Shown: positions 1-10,026 of the stretch, in pieces
How positions within the stretch are numbered: the first letter of the stretch is position 1
Layout of the letters: every line of letters starts with the position of its first letter
Assembly (NCBI GenBank): GCA_030247555.1
Contig: JAOTSD010000003.1
Span: forward strand, 47,738 to 111,737
Direction: 5' to 3'
Origin: Siculibacillus sp.
GTDB taxonomy: Bacteria > Pseudomonadota > Alphaproteobacteria > Rhizobiales > Ancalomicrobiaceae
DNA: 64,000 nt
The notes under the pieces: model-generated
Databases searched by the model: none
Told to the model about the DNA's origin: nothing
Seen by the model: only the letters and a program-made list of their open reading frames with translations
Program-made: the position numbers and the translations under genes

Positions 1-1160
1 AGAAGGTCGGTATCGTCGTCGGCGATCTCGCCTCGGCGGAAGAGCTCTTCGCCGTCAAGGCGCTCGCTTCCGCCCTCGGCATCGCCAATCTCGACGCGCG
101 CGCCGACGGCTCGTGCCTCGACGGCGCGGCGGGACGGGCGACCTACCTCTTCAACGCCACCATCGCCGGCATCGAGCGGGCCGACGCCATCCTGATCGTC
201 GGGTCCAACCCGCGGCTCGAGGCGCCGGTGCTCAACGCCCGCATCCGCAAGCGCTGGCGCAAGGGCGGCTGCCCGATCGGCGTCATCGGCGAGGAGGCAG
301 ATCTCAACTACGCCTACAACTTCCTCGGCGAGGGGCCGAACGCGGTGGCCAATCTCGCCTCCGGCGGCAACGGCTTCCTCGAGGTGCTCAAGGCGGCGTC
401 GCGGCCGCTGATCCTCGTCGGCAACGCCGTCTCGGCCCGCGAGGACGGTCCGGCGCTGATGGCGGCTCTGGCGAAGCTCGCGGTCGACGTCGGCGCGGCG
501 GGCCCCGAGTGGAACGGCTTCTCGGTGCTGCACACCGCGGCGAGCCGCGTCGCGGCGCTCGATCTCGGCGTGGTGCCGGGGGAGGGCGGTCTGGCGACGC
601 GCGAGATCCTGGCCGGTTGTGCCTCGGGTGCGATCGAGATGCTGATCCTCGTCGGCGCCGACGAGATCGACACCGCGAAGCTCGGGTCGGCCTTCGTCGT
701 CTATCTCGGCACCCACGGCGACGCCGGCGCCCACCGCGCCGACGTGATCCTGCCCGGCGCGGCCTACACCGAGAAGTCGGGCATCTGGGTCAACACCGAA
801 GGCCGCGTCCAGGTCGGCGCCCGCGCCGCCTTCCCCGTGGGCGATGCCCGCGAGGACTGGGCGGTGATCCGAGCCCTGTCGGCGCTGGTCGGCGAGACCC
901 TGCCCTTCGACAGCCTTTCCGAACTGCGGGCGGCGCTCGAGGCGGCGCATCCGACCTATGCCGGGGTCGACGAGATCGCGGCGGGCGACCATGAAGACGT
1001 CGTGCGGCTGGCGGCCGGCGCCGGCGCCGCGCTCGGCGGGCCGGACTTCGCTTCGCCGGTCACCGACTTCTATCTGACCAACCCGATCGCGCGGGCATCG
1101 AGCGTGATGGCGGAATGTTCGAAGCTGGCCGCGGCGCGCGTCGCGGCGGCGGCGGAATGA
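1..1160 (+). CDS. nuoG: NADH-quinone oxidoreductase subunit G, C-terminal part (5' end outside window)
   Basis: This is the C-terminal ~385 residues of the large iron-sulfur subunit of the peripheral arm of complex I, which passes electrons from NADH towards quinone. The frame opens at base 3 and runs without interruption to a TGA at 1158-1160. What is visible is the molybdopterin-oxidoreductase-like domain, which in NuoG no longer binds molybdenum: segments such as '[16 protein letters not shown]' and '[21 protein letters not shown]' are typical. The N-terminal cluster-binding region lies outside the window. nuoH begins 13 bases downstream, so the two are in one operon. The identification is secured by nuoH to nuoN following in standard order. 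Confidence 0.95.
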   Translation, partial: KVGIVVGDLASAEELFAVKALASALGIANLDARADGSCLDGAAGRATYLFNATIAGIERADAILIVGSNPRLEAPVLNARIRKRWRKGGCPIGVIGEEADLNYAYNFLGEGPNAVANLASGGNGFLEVLKAASRPLILVGNAVSAREDGPALMAALAKLAVDVGAAGPEWNGFSVLHTAASRVAALDLGVVPGEGGLATREILAGCASGAIEMLILVGADEIDTAKLGSAFVVYLGTHGDAGAHRADVILPGAAYTEKSGIWVNTEGRVQVGARAAFPVGDAREDWAVIRALSALVGETLPFDSLSELRAALEAAHPTYAGVDEIAAGDHEDVVRLAAGAGAALGGPDFASPVTDFYLTNPIARASSVMAECSKLAAARVAAAAE

Positions 1161-1173
1161 GGGGGAGAGCGTG

Positions 1174-2226
1174 ATGGCGTCGTTCTGGGCCGACTATCTC
1201 TGGCCTCTCATCATCATCGCGGCGCAATCGCTGCTGCTGATGGTCGTTCTCCTGGTGCTCATCGCCTACATCCTCTACGCCGACCGCAAGATCTGGGCGG
1301 CGGTACAGATGCGACGCGGCCCCAACGTCGTCGGCCCGTGGGGACTGTTCCAGTCCTTCGCCGACATGCTGAAGTTCGTGCTCAAGGAGCCGACGATCCC
1401 GGCTTCGGCCAACAAGGGCATCTTCCTGCTCGCCCCGCTCGTCTCGGCGACGGTGGCGCTCGGCGCCTGGGCGGTGATGCCGGTGGCCGACGGATGGGTG
1501 GTGTCGGACATCAACGTCGGCGTGCTCTACATCCTCGCCATCTCGTCGCTCGGCGTCTACGGCACGATCATGGGCGGCTGGGCCTCGAACTCGAAGTATC
1601 CGTTCCTGTCGGCGCTGCGCTCGGCGGCCCAGATGGTCTCCTACGAGGTGTCGATCGGCTTCGTGATCATCACCGTGCTGCTCTGTGTCGGCACGCTGAA
1701 CCTCTCGGAGATCGTGCGCTACCAGGCCGATCACGGTCTCGCTCATGCGCTCGGCGTGCCGTGGGCGTCGTTCCTGAACTGGTACTGGCTGCCGCTGTTC
1801 CCGATGTTCGTGATCTTCTTCATCTCGGCGCTGGCCGAGACGAACCGGCCTCCCTTCGATCTGGCGGAAGCGGAGTCTGAGTTGGTCGCGGGCTTCATGG
1901 TCGAATACGGTTCGACGCCCTACATGGTCTTCATGTTGTCGGAGTACGTGGCGATCACGGTGCAGTGCGCCATGACGACGATCCTGTTCCTCGGCGGATG
2001 GCTGCCGCCGTTCGACTTCGCGCCCTTCACCTGGGTGCCGGGCATCGTCTGGTTCACGCTGAAGTCGCTGCTCGTCTTCTTCATGTTCGCCATGGCGAAG
2101 GCGATCGTGCCGCGCTACCGCTACGACCAACTCATGCGCCTCGGCTGGAAGGTGTTCCTGCCGCTGTCGCTGGGCATGGTGGTGATCGTCGCCGGCGTGC
2201 TGCAGGTGATGGGCTGGGCGCCCTGA
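1174..2226 (+). CDS. nuoH: NADH-quinone oxidoreductase subunit H
   Basis: NuoH is the membrane subunit that joins the peripheral and membrane arms of complex I and forms much of the quinone chamber. The ~350-residue protein has about eight hydrophobic segments. It carries the hallmark acidic cytoplasmic loop '[20 protein letters not shown]', implicated in coupling quinone reduction to proton movement, and the early '[19 protein letters not shown]' motif. A GTG at 1171 directly precedes the ATG at 1174. The ATG is preferred because it lies about 6 bases after the purine-rich GGGGGAG at 1161-1167. It follows nuoG by 13 bases and is followed, unusually, by a small extra gene before nuoI. Confidence 0.97.
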   Translation: MASFWADYLWPLIIIAAQSLLLMVVLLVLIAYILYADRKIWAAVQMRRGPNVVGPWGLFQSFADMLKFVLKEPTIPASANKGIFLLAPLVSATVALGAWAVMPVADGWVVSDINVGVLYILAISSLGVYGTIMGGWASNSKYPFLSALRSAAQMVSYEVSIGFVIITVLLCVGTLNLSEIVRYQADHGLAHALGVPWASFLNWYWLPLFPMFVIFFISALAETNRPPFDLAEAESELVAGFMVEYGSTPYMVFMLSEYVAITVQCAMTTILFLGGWLPPFDFAPFTWVPGIVWFTLKSLLVFFMFAMAKAIVPRYRYDQLMRLGWKVFLPLSLGMVVIVAGVLQVMGWAP

Positions 2227-2257
2227 ACCGCACGAGGGAAAGAAGGGGAGGGGCGCG

Positions 2258-2491
2258 ATGGAAGTGTCTCTCGCCGGGCTGATCGGGGCCTTCGTCGGGC
2301 TGATGATCGGCATCGTGGATTTCGGCTTCGTCGCGATGTTGTTGCGGCGGGCCTTGGAGAAGCGAACCGGCTCGACCGGGGTGATCCGCAGGCCGGGGAC
2401 CCTCGAGACGGTTCTGAAGGCGGCCTTCGTGGTCAACGCCATCGTCTTCGCCGGACTGGGCTACTGGTTCGGCGCGACCATGGCGGGATGA
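2258..2491 (+). CDS. Small two-helix membrane protein encoded between nuoH and nuoI
   Basis: A 77-residue protein with two hydrophobic helices (roughly residues 5-28 and 53-73) separated by a basic, polar loop. I do not recognise a family. It sits between nuoH and nuoI, where the standard operon has no gene. It starts 31 bases after nuoH and has a strong purine-rich ribosome-binding site (AAGAAGGGGAGGGG at 2239-2252) just before the ATG. The spacing, strand and ribosome-binding site argue that it is translated with the nuo genes. A role as accessory subunit, assembly helper or stabiliser of complex I is inferred from position only. Extra open frames inside nuo operons are known in other alphaproteobacteria such as Rhodobacter capsulatus. 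Confidence 0.75.
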   Translation: MEVSLAGLIGAFVGLMIGIVDFGFVAMLLRRALEKRTGSTGVIRRPGTLETVLKAAFVVNAIVFAGLGYWFGATMAG

Positions 2492-2552
2492 ACGAGGCCG
2501 GCGACAGTCGACGCGGACCCCGGGTGACCGGGGAGAGGAAGCGGGTGGGAGA

Positions 2553-3041
2553 ATGAGACTCGACCGGGCGGCAAAGTCCTTGTTCCTGAAGGAGTTCGTA
2601 TCGGCGTTCTTCCTGTCGATGCGCTATTTCTTCGCGCCCAAGGCGACGTTGAACTACCCCTTCGAGAAGGGGCCGATCTCGCCGCGCTTCCGTGGGGAGC
2701 ACGCGCTCAGGCGCTATCCCAACGGCGAGGAGCGCTGCATCGCGTGCAAGCTGTGCGAGGCCATCTGCCCGGCGCAGGCGATCGTCATCGAGGCGGCGCC
2801 GCGCGGCAACGACCAGACGCGGCGCACCACCCGCTACGACATCGACATGGTGAAGTGCATCTACTGCGGCTTCTGCCAAGAGGCCTGTCCGGTCGATGCC
2901 ATCGTCGAGGGGCCGAACTTCGAGTTCGCCACCGAGACGCGCGAGGAACTCTACTACGACAAGGCGAAGCTGCTGGCGAACGGCGAGCGCTGGGAGCGCG
3001 AGATCGCCCGCAACATCGAACTGGACGCGCCCTACCGCTGA
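2553..3041 (+). CDS. nuoI: NADH-quinone oxidoreductase subunit I
   Basis: NuoI is the ferredoxin-like subunit that carries clusters N6a and N6b and hands electrons towards N2 near the quinone site. The 162-residue protein has two complete 4Fe-4S motifs: Cys62-x2-Cys65-x2-Cys68-x3-Cys72 and Cys102-x2-Cys105-x2-Cys108-x3-Cys112, in '[12 protein letters not shown]' and '[12 protein letters not shown]'. Its length matches the family. A GGGTGGGAGA stretch precedes the ATG. It is separated from nuoH by the small membrane-protein gene and followed 47 bases later by nuoJ. Confidence 0.98.
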   Translation: MRLDRAAKSLFLKEFVSAFFLSMRYFFAPKATLNYPFEKGPISPRFRGEHALRRYPNGEERCIACKLCEAICPAQAIVIEAAPRGNDQTRRTTRYDIDMVKCIYCGFCQEACPVDAIVEGPNFEFATETREELYYDKAKLLANGERWEREIARNIELDAPYR

Positions 3042-3088
3042 GAACCGGTCCGGCGGGTTCGCCCGCCCGTGGCCGTCGGGGATGACCG

Positions 3089-3697
3089 ATGATCCTGAAA
3101 GCCCTCTTCTTCTACCTCTTCGCGGCGGTGACGGTCGGATCGGCCTTCATGGTGATCTCGGCGCGCAACCCGGTGCATTCGGTGCTGTTCCTGATCCTCG
3201 CCTTCTTCAACGCGGCGGGGCTCTTCGTGCTGATGGGCGCCGAGTTCCTGGCGATGCTGCTGGTCATCGTCTACGTCGGCGCGGTGGCGGTGCTGTTCCT
3301 CTTCGTCGTGATGATGCTCGACGTCGACTTCACCGAACTGCGCGAGGGATACCTGCAGTATCTGCCGATCGGCTCGGTGATCGGGCTGATCCTTCTGGCC
3401 GAACTCCTGATGGTGGTCGGCGGCTGGGCGATCGACCCGGGCCTCGTCGGCAAGGGGGCGGTGCCGTATGTCGCCGGGGCCGGCAACGTCCAGGCGATCG
3501 GCGAGGTGCTGTACACCAAATACGTCTACTTCTTCCAGGGGGCCGGTCTCGTCCTCCTGGTGGCGATGATCGGCGCGATCGTGCTGACGCTGCGTCACAA
3601 GCCCTTCGTCAAGCGGCAGAACATCTCGGAGCAGGTGGCTCGCGGTCCGGCGACCTCCGTCGAGATCGTCCGCATGGAGTCGGGCAAGGGAATGTGA
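3089..3697 (+). CDS. nuoJ: NADH-quinone oxidoreductase subunit J
   Basis: NuoJ is a membrane-arm subunit of complex I, equivalent to mitochondrial ND6, next to NuoK and NuoA. The 202-residue protein has about five hydrophobic helices. The conserved '[20 protein letters not shown]' stretch includes the helix 3 region, which contains a pi-bulge in known structures and changes conformation during turnover. The start at 3089 follows GGGGATG and is the only sensible ATG. The 115-base gap to nuoK is the longest between nuo genes here and contains a GC-rich hairpin. Confidence 0.97.
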   Translation: MILKALFFYLFAAVTVGSAFMVISARNPVHSVLFLILAFFNAAGLFVLMGAEFLAMLLVIVYVGAVAVLFLFVVMMLDVDFTELREGYLQYLPIGSVIGLILLAELLMVVGGWAIDPGLVGKGAVPYVAGAGNVQAIGEVLYTKYVYFFQGAGLVLLVAMIGAIVLTLRHKPFVKRQNISEQVARGPATSVEIVRMESGKGM

Positions 3698-3704
3698 GGG
3701 GGGC

Positions 3705-3722
3705 ACCGGCCGGTTCGCCGGT
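3705..3722. other. Short hairpin in the nuoJ-nuoK gap
   Basis: ACCGGC (3705-3710) and GCCGGT (3717-3722) form a 6-bp stem around a 6-base loop soon after the nuoJ stop. It could protect or process the polycistronic mRNA, or be a chance effect of high GC. There is no U-tract, so it is not a typical terminator. Confidence 0.35.
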
Positions 3723-3812
3723 CGGTCGTCCGGTCCGCGCCGGCAAGGGTGCGGTGGTCGGTCGAGGAGCGGCCCGGGACGACCGGGCACCTCGGGCAAG
3801 ACGGGGGAAGAC

Positions 3813-4121
3813 ATGGAAATCGGCTTGTCGCACTACCTCTCGGTGGCCGCGATCCTGTTCACGCTGGGGGTGTTCGGCATCTTCCTCAACAGGAAGAACG
3901 TCATCGTCATCCTCATGTCGGTCGAGCTGATCCTTCTCGCCGTCAACATCAATTTCGTCGCCTTCTCCACCGCTCTGGGTGACCTGGTCGGGCAGATCTT
4001 CGCCATGCTGGTCCTCACCGTCGCGGCGGCGGAAGCGGCGATCGGTCTGGCGATCCTGGTGGTCTTCTTCCGCAACCGCGGCTCGATCGCGGTGGAAGAC
4101 GTCAACGTGATGAAGGGGTGA
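3813..4121 (+). CDS. nuoK: NADH-quinone oxidoreductase subunit K
   Basis: NuoK is the smallest antiporter-like membrane subunit of complex I (ND4L). The 102-residue protein has three hydrophobic helices. It keeps the two membrane-buried glutamates needed for proton pumping: Glu38 in '[14 protein letters not shown]' and Glu74 in '[11 protein letters not shown]', equivalent to Glu36 and Glu72 of E. coli. The ATG follows GGGGGAAG. Its stop lies 8 bases before the preferred start of nuoL, so translation of the two is probably coupled. Confidence 0.98.
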   Translation: MEIGLSHYLSVAAILFTLGVFGIFLNRKNVIVILMSVELILLAVNINFVAFSTALGDLVGQIFAMLVLTVAAAEAAIGLAILVVFFRNRGSIAVEDVNVMKG

Positions 4122-4129
4122 GCGGTCTC

Positions 4130-6190
4130 ATGTTCACGGCGATCGTCTTTCTCCCTCTCCTCGGCTTCCTCATCGCCGGCGCGATGACGCTGCTGCCCTA
4201 CGCCGCCGCCCCTACGGGTGCGGCCGGCATGGGCCACGGCGATCACGGCCACGACGACCACGGCCACGACGACCACGGTCACGGCCATCACGACGAGAAG
4301 CCGCTGTCGCGGCCGGCGGAGCTGGTGACCTCCGGCCTGCTGATCGTGTCGGCGCTGCTGTCGTGGGTCGCCTTCGTCCAGGTCGGGCTCGGCGATCATG
4401 CCGGCGCCTTCAAGGTCCAGATCCTGCCGTGGATCCACACCGCCGGGTTGGCGGTCGACTGGTCGATCCGCGTCGACACGCTGACCGCGGTCATGCTGGT
4501 GGTGGTCAACACCGTCTCGGCCGTGGTGCACGTCTATTCGATCGGCTACATGAGCCACGATCCCGACCGGCCGCGCTTCTTCGCCTATCTGTCGCTGTTC
4601 ACCTTCGCCATGCTGATGCTGGTGACCTCCGACAATCTGGTGCAGATGTTCTTCGGTTGGGAGGGTGTCGGTCTGGCCTCCTACCTGCTGATCGGCTTCT
4701 GGGTGAAGAAACCCTCCGCCAACGCCGCCGCGATCAAGGCCTTCGTCGTCAACCGCGTCGGCGACTTCGGCTTCGTGCTCGGCATCTTCGGCGTGTTCTG
4801 GCTGTTCGGCACCATCGACTACGACACGATCTTCGCCTCGGCCGGATCGATGAAGGGCAAGGAGATCGTCTTCCTCGGCGCCCACGTCGACGCGATGACG
4901 ACGCTCTGCCTGCTGCTCTTCCTCGGCGCGATGGGCAAGTCGGCGCAGTTCCTGCTGCACACCTGGTTGCCCGATGCGATGGAGGGTCCGACCCCGGTCT
5001 CCGCCCTCATCCACGCCGCGACCATGGTCACCGCCGGTGTCTTCATGGTGGCGCGTCTGTCGCCGCTGTTCGAGCAGTCGCCCGCGGCGCTGACCGTCGT
5101 CACGCTGGTGGGGGCGCTCACCGCCTTCTTCGCCGCGACCGTCGGTCTGGTGCAGAACGACATCAAGCGGGTGATCGCCTATTCGACCTGTTCGCAGCTC
5201 GGCTACATGTTCGTCGCCCTCGGGGTCGGCGCCTACGGGGCGGGCATCTTCCACCTCTTCACCCACGCCTTCTTCAAGGCGCTGCTGTTCCTCGGCGCCG
5301 GCTCGGTGATCCACGCCGTCTCGGGCGAGCAGGACATCCGCAACATGGGCGGACTGAAGGGGCACATCAAGCTGACGTATCTGATGATGATCGTCGGCAC
5401 GCTGGCGCTGACCGGCGTCGGCATCCCGGGCACGCCCTTCGGCTTCGCCGGCTACAACTCCAAGGACGCGATCATCGAGGCGGCCTTCGTCGGCGAGAAC
5501 GGCGTCGCCGGGTTGGCCTTCGCCCTGCTGGTGATCGCCGCCCTCTTCACCTCGTTCTACTCCTGGCGCCTGATCTTCAAGACGTTCTGGGGCGAGGCGC
5601 GGGCGTCGAAGGAAGTGATGGACCACGTCCACGAGAGCCCGTCGGTGATGACGGTGCCGCTGATGGTGCTCGCCACCGGCGCTGTTCTGGCCGGCATGGT
5701 GTTCACCGGGCTGTTCATCGGCCACGAGTACGGTGAGTTCTGGAAGGGGTCCCTCTTCACCGCGGCGAACAACCACGTGCTCGAGCACATGCATCACGTG
5801 CCGACCTGGGTGAAGTTCGCGCCCTTCGTCTCGATGGTGGTCGGGCTCGTGGTGGCCTACTGGTTCTACATCGTGTCGCCGGCGGTGCCGGCCAAGCTCG
5901 CCGAGACGGTGCCGGGTCTCTACCGGTTCCTGCTCAACAAGTGGTACTTCGACGAGCTCTACGACTTCCTGTTCGTCGACCCGGCGAAGAAGCTCGGCCG
6001 CTTCCTGTGGAAGGAGGGCGACGGGCGGGTCATCGACGGGTTCGGTCCGGACGGCGTGTCGGCGCGGGTCCTCGACGTCACCAACCGCGTCGTGGCGCTG
6101 CAGTCGGGCTACGTCTACCACTATGCCTTCGCCATGCTGATCGGTGTCGCGGCGCTGGTGACCTATGTGATGTTCGGGGGAGTTCGGTGA
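4130..6190 (+). CDS. nuoL: NADH-quinone oxidoreductase subunit L, with a His-rich loop
   Basis: NuoL is the distal antiporter-like subunit of complex I (ND5), which pumps protons and holds the long lateral helix. The ~686-residue protein shows the family's '[18 protein letters not shown]' and '[20 protein letters not shown]' motifs, with the functional Glu and nearby Lys/His. The ATG at 4130 is chosen because NuoL proteins start with a sequence like '[12 protein letters not shown]'. A GTG at 4118 overlapping the nuoK stop would add only four residues. Odd feature: residues 36-54, after the first helix, form a loop of alternating His, Asp and Gly with nine histidines, which could bind metal. 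The stop overlaps the nuoM start (ATGA). Confidence 0.97.
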   Translation: MFTAIVFLPLLGFLIAGAMTLLPYAAAPTGAAGMGHGDHGHDDHGHDDHGHGHHDEKPLSRPAELVTSGLLIVSALLSWVAFVQVGLGDHAGAFKVQILPWIHTAGLAVDWSIRVDTLTAVMLVVVNTVSAVVHVYSIGYMSHDPDRPRFFAYLSLFTFAMLMLVTSDNLVQMFFGWEGVGLASYLLIGFWVKKPSANAAAIKAFVVNRVGDFGFVLGIFGVFWLFGTIDYDTIFASAGSMKGKEIVFLGAHVDAMTTLCLLLFLGAMGKSAQFLLHTWLPDAMEGPTPVSALIHAATMVTAGVFMVARLSPLFEQSPAALTVVTLVGALTAFFAATVGLVQNDIKRVIAYSTCSQLGYMFVALGVGAYGAGIFHLFTHAFFKALLFLGAGSVIHAVSGEQDIRNMGGLKGHIKLTYLMMIVGTLALTGVGIPGTPFGFAGYNSKDAIIEAAFVGENGVAGLAFALLVIAALFTSFYSWRLIFKTFWGEARASKEVMDHVHESPSVMTVPLMVLATGAVLAGMVFTGLFIGHEYGEFWKGSLFTAANNHVLEHMHHVPTWVKFAPFVSMVVGLVVAYWFYIVSPAVPAKLAETVPGLYRFLLNKWYFDELYDFLFVDPAKKLGRFLWKEGDGRVIDGFGPDGVSARVLDVTNRVVALQSGYVYHYAFAMLIGVAALVTYVMFGGVR

Positions 6191-7698
6191 TGGGCAACTG
6201 GCCGCTGCTCACGATCGTCACGTTCCTGCCGCTGGTCGGCGTCGTCTTCCTGGCGCTGATCCGCGGGGACGACGAGGTGGCGAAGCGCAACGTCCGGGTG
6301 ATCTCGCTGATCACCACGGTGGTGACCTTCCTCGTCTCGCTACTCGTCTGGGGCCGGTTCGATCCGTCGAATCCGGGCTTCCAGATGGTGGAGAAGTCGA
6401 CTTGGCTCGGGGGGCTGTTCAACTATCACATGGGCGTCGACGGCATCTCCGTCGCCTTCGTGATCCTGACCGCCTTCCTCATGCCCTTCTGCATCCTCGC
6501 ATCGTGGGAGAGCGTGCAGAACCGGGTGCGGGAGTACATGATCGCCTTCCTGGTGCTGGAGACGCTGATGATCGGCGTCTTCACCGCGCTCGATCTGATG
6601 CTCTTCTACGTCTTCTTCGAGGCCGGCCTCATCCCGATGTTCATCATCATCGGCGTGTGGGGCGGACCGCGGCGGGTCTACGCCTCGTTCAAGTTCTTCC
6701 TCTACACGCTGCTCGGCTCGGTGCTGATGCTCATCGCCATGTTGGCGATGTACTTCCAAGCCGGCACGGCGGACATCCCGACGCTGTTGCAACATCCCTT
6801 CCCGGCGACGCTGCAGACTTGGGCCTTCCTCGCCTTCTTCGCCTCGTTCGCGGTGAAGATGCCGATGTGGCCGGTCCACACTTGGCTGCCCGACGCCCAC
6901 GTCGAGGCGCCGACGGCGGGCTCGGTGATCCTGGCGGGTATCCTGTTGAAGATGGGCGGCTACGGCTTCCTGCGCTTCTCGCTGCCGATGTTCCCGCTGG
7001 CGTCGGAGTATTTCCAGCCGATGATCTTCACGCTGTCGATCGTCGCCATCATCTACACCTCCTTGGTGGCGCTGGCGCAGGAGGACATCAAGAAGCTGAT
7101 CGCCTATTCGTCGGTCGCCCACATGGGCTACGTGACCATGGGCATCTTCACGCTCAACGCCGCCGGCCTGCAGGGCGCCATCTTCCAGATGATCAGCCAC
7201 GGCTTCGTGTCGGGTGCGCTGTTCCTCTCGGTCGGCGTCATCTACGACCGCATGCACACCCGCGACATCTCGGCCTACGGTGGCCTCGTCCACCGCATGC
7301 CGTGGTACGCGGTCGCCTTCCTGATCTTCACCATGGCCAACGTCGGCTTGCCGGGCACCTCGGGCTTCGTCGGCGAGTTCCTCACCCTGCTCGGCGCCTG
7401 GCGTACCAACACTTGGGTGGCGCTCTTCGCCGCCACCGGCGTGGTGCTGTCGGCGGCCTATGCGTTGTGGCTGCTCGCCCGGGTCATGAACGGCGAGATC
7501 GAGAAGCCGGCGCTCCGGGGCATCCTCGACCTCGACTGGCGCGAGCGCATCGTCGTGGTGCCGCTGGTTCTGGTGACGATCTTCTACGGCATCTACCCGG
7601 CGCCGGTGCTGAACGCCTCCGAGGCCTCGGTGCAGGCGCTGGTGGCGAAGACGCAGGCGGTGCTCGGCGCGGCGGCCAAGGTCGCGCTGGTGAACTGA
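6190..7698 (+). CDS. nuoM: NADH-quinone oxidoreductase subunit M
   Basis: NuoM is an antiporter-like proton-pumping subunit of the complex I membrane arm (ND4). The 502-residue protein has about 14 hydrophobic helices. It has the conserved '[18 protein letters not shown]' motif (with the key Glu) and '[20 protein letters not shown]', which contains conserved polar residues of the channel. The ATG at 6190 shares its A with the nuoL stop codon (ATGA overlap), a sign of translational coupling. The gap to nuoN is 106 bases and carries a strong hairpin. Confidence 0.98.
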   Translation: MGNWPLLTIVTFLPLVGVVFLALIRGDDEVAKRNVRVISLITTVVTFLVSLLVWGRFDPSNPGFQMVEKSTWLGGLFNYHMGVDGISVAFVILTAFLMPFCILASWESVQNRVREYMIAFLVLETLMIGVFTALDLMLFYVFFEAGLIPMFIIIGVWGGPRRVYASFKFFLYTLLGSVLMLIAMLAMYFQAGTADIPTLLQHPFPATLQTWAFLAFFASFAVKMPMWPVHTWLPDAHVEAPTAGSVILAGILLKMGGYGFLRFSLPMFPLASEYFQPMIFTLSIVAIIYTSLVALAQEDIKKLIAYSSVAHMGYVTMGIFTLNAAGLQGAIFQMISHGFVSGALFLSVGVIYDRMHTRDISAYGGLVHRMPWYAVAFLIFTMANVGLPGTSGFVGEFLTLLGAWRTNTWVALFAATGVVLSAAYALWLLARVMNGEIEKPALRGILDLDWRERIVVVPLVLVTIFYGIYPAPVLNASEASVQALVAKTQAVLGAAAKVALVN

Positions 7699-7708
7699 GA
7701 CGAACGAG

Positions 7709-7728
7709 GGGAGGGGGTTCCCCCTCCC
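7709..7728. other. Perfect GC hairpin between nuoM and nuoN
   Basis: GGGAGGGGG (7709-7717) pairs with CCCCCTCCC (7720-7728), leaving a minimal loop (8 bp with a 4-base loop in practice). No U-tract follows. In the middle of an operon it may stabilise or process mRNA rather than terminate it. This function is inferred. Confidence 0.45.
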
Positions 7729-7804
7729 GACGAGACGACATCCGGACGACCGGCGACGGGCGAGACCCGCGACGGGATGTGACGACAGGGACCGAAGGTT
7801 CGAC

Positions 7805-9229
7805 ATGACACTCGATCTGATGCCGGCGATGCCGGAGATCCTGCTCGCGATCGGCGCTCTGGCGCTTCTCATGTACGGCGTCTTCGTCGGCGAGAAGTCG
7901 ACCGGCGCGGTGACCTGGGGTGCGGTGCTGGTCCTCGTCGTCGGGCTGATGTGGGTGCTCACCGGGCCGCAGGCGGCCAGCGCCTTCGGCGGCACCTTCG
8001 TCGTCGATCCCTTCTCGACCTTCATGAAGGTGCTGGCGCTGATCGGCTCCGGGGTGGCGATCGTCCTATCGGCGCGACCGGCGGCGACCGACAAGTGGGC
8101 GCGCTTCGAATACCCGGTGCTGGTGGTGCTCGCCACCGTCGGCATGATGGCGATGATCTCGGCCAACGACCTGATCTCGCTCTACATCGGCCTCGAGCTG
8201 CAGTCGCTGGCGCTCTACGTCGTCGCCTCGATCGACCGCGACAATCTGAAGTCGACGGAAGCGGGCCTCAAGTACTTCGTCCTCGGGGCGCTGTCCTCGG
8301 GCATGCTGCTCTACGGCGCGTCGCTGCTCTACGGCTTCACCGGCCACACCGGCTTCCCGCAGATCGCGAGCCACGTGTCGGCGTACGGCGTGTCGCTGGG
8401 CCTGATCTTCGGCTTGGTCTTCGTGCTCGCCGGCCTCGCCTTCAAGATCTCGGCGGTGCCGTTCCACATGTGGACGCCGGACGTCTACGAGGGCGCGCCG
8501 ACCGCGGTCACCGCCTTCTTCGCCGGTGCGCCGAAGGTCGCCGCCTTCGCCCTGGTGATCCGCGTCGTCGCCGAGGCGCTGGGCCCGGCGGGCCACAACT
8601 GGCAGCAGATCATCGTCTTCATCGCCTTCGCCTCGATGGCGCTCGGCGCCTTCGCCGGTATCGGCCAGACCAACATCAAGCGCCTGATGGCCTATTCGTC
8701 GATCGGCCACATGGGCTACGCGCTGGTCGGGCTGGCCGCCGGCACGGCACAGGGCATCGCCGGCGTGTCGATCTACCTCGCCATCTATCTGGTGACGACG
8801 CTCGGCACCTTCGCGCTGATCCTGTCGATGCGGCGCGACGGCAAGGCGGTCGAGGAGATCGCCGATCTCGCCGGCCTGTCGCGGTCGCAGCCGCTGGCCG
8901 CCTTCGGCCTCGCCATGCTGCTGTTCAGCCTCGCCGGCATCCCGCCGCTCGCCGGCTTCTTCGGCAAGCTCTACGTCTTCCTCGCCGCGGTCGAGGCGAA
9001 GCTCTTCGTGCTCGCCGTTCTCGGCGTGCTGGCCAGCGTCGTCGGCGCCTTCTACTACATCCGCATCGTCAAGGTGATCTACTTCGACGAGCCGACCGCC
9101 GAGCTCGATCGGCCGTCGATCGAGCAGAAGGTGGTCTTCGCCCTCGCCTCGATCTTCGTGCTGGTGTTCGTCTTCCTCGGCAACGGCCTGACCTCGGCGG
9201 CGACCGCTGCGGCCAAGACCTTCTTCTGA
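7805..9229 (+). CDS. nuoN: NADH-quinone oxidoreductase subunit N
   Basis: NuoN is the third antiporter-like subunit of complex I (ND2). The 474-residue protein is hydrophobic throughout. It has '[19 protein letters not shown]' (with the key Glu) and '[20 protein letters not shown]', the standard signature of the proton-conducting half-channel. The start follows ACCGAAGG at the usual distance. Its TGA overlaps the ATG of birA (ATGA), a link between nuoN and birA that is common in Hyphomicrobiales. Confidence 0.98.
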   Translation: MTLDLMPAMPEILLAIGALALLMYGVFVGEKSTGAVTWGAVLVLVVGLMWVLTGPQAASAFGGTFVVDPFSTFMKVLALIGSGVAIVLSARPAATDKWARFEYPVLVVLATVGMMAMISANDLISLYIGLELQSLALYVVASIDRDNLKSTEAGLKYFVLGALSSGMLLYGASLLYGFTGHTGFPQIASHVSAYGVSLGLIFGLVFVLAGLAFKISAVPFHMWTPDVYEGAPTAVTAFFAGAPKVAAFALVIRVVAEALGPAGHNWQQIIVFIAFASMALGAFAGIGQTNIKRLMAYSSIGHMGYALVGLAAGTAQGIAGVSIYLAIYLVTTLGTFALILSMRRDGKAVEEIADLAGLSRSQPLAAFGLAMLLFSLAGIPPLAGFFGKLYVFLAAVEAKLFVLAVLGVLASVVGAFYYIRIVKVIYFDEPTAELDRPSIEQKVVFALASIFVLVFVFLGNGLTSAATAAAKTFF

Positions 9230-10026
9230 TGATTCCCACTTCTCCCGGCGGCCGCGGGTCGGCCGCCGCGGGCGGGCGCCCCTGGCGGGTGGAACGCTTC
9301 GCCGCACTTCCCTCCACCAACGATGCGGCGCTCGATCGGGCCCGCGCCGGGGATCCGGGAAACCTGTGGATCGTCGCCGATCGCCAGACCTCCGGTCGCG
9401 GTCGGCGCGGTCGCGTCTGGGTGTCGGAGAGCGGCAATCTCTTCGCCACCGCGCTGCTGATCGATCCCTGTCCGGCGCGGCATCTCGCCGAACTGCCCTT
9501 CGTCGCGGTCACGGCGGCGCACCGGGCGGTGGCGGGGCACGTGGCGCGCGGCGCGGAGCGCGTCAAGATCAAGTGGCCGAACGACCTGATGGTCGACGGG
9601 CGCAAAGTCGCCGGCATCCTGCTCGAGTCGACGCGGATCGGCGACGGGCGAACCGCGGTCGCCATCGGGATCGGCATCAACTGCAAGCTGGCGCCGGCGG
9701 TGACCGAGACGCCGGCGACGAGCCTGCTGGCGTCCGGGAGCGGCGTATTGCCCGAGATCCTCTTCGACGATCTCGCCGAAGGGCTGGCGCGAATGCTCGA
9801 GACGTGGGATGGCGGCATCGGCTTCGGCGCGGTGCGGGACGAATGGCTCGCCCATGCGGTCGGCCTCGGGGCGCCGATCCGGGTCCGGCTCGTCGACGGC
9901 GAGGAGCAGGGGGTGTTCGAGGCGATCGACACGGCCGGTCGGCTGGTGTTGCGCACGGTCGACGGCGAGCGCCGGACGATTTCGGCCGGAGACGTGTTCT
10001 TCCCCGCGGGAGCGGGGGCGGAGTGA
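9229..10026 (+). CDS. birA: Biotin--[acetyl-CoA-carboxylase] ligase, monofunctional
   Basis: BirA activates biotin with ATP and transfers it to the carrier domain of biotin-dependent carboxylases. The 265-residue protein has the biotin/ATP loop 'TSGRGRRGRVW' near residue 55, 'KWPNDLMVDGRKVAGILLE' with the catalytic-site lysine near residue 115, and a C-terminal SH3-like domain. There is no N-terminal helix-turn-helix, so unlike the E. coli protein it should not act as the bio repressor; this is usual in alphaproteobacteria. The start overlaps the nuoN stop, and the RNase J gene begins immediately after its stop, so it belongs to the same transcription unit. Confidence 0.95.
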   Translation: MIPTSPGGRGSAAAGGRPWRVERFAALPSTNDAALDRARAGDPGNLWIVADRQTSGRGRRGRVWVSESGNLFATALLIDPCPARHLAELPFVAVTAAHRAVAGHVARGAERVKIKWPNDLMVDGRKVAGILLESTRIGDGRTAVAIGIGINCKLAPAVTETPATSLLASGSGVLPEILFDDLAEGLARMLETWDGGIGFGAVRDEWLAHAVGLGAPIRVRLVDGEEQGVFEAIDTAGRLVLRTVDGERRTISAGDVFFPAGAGAE

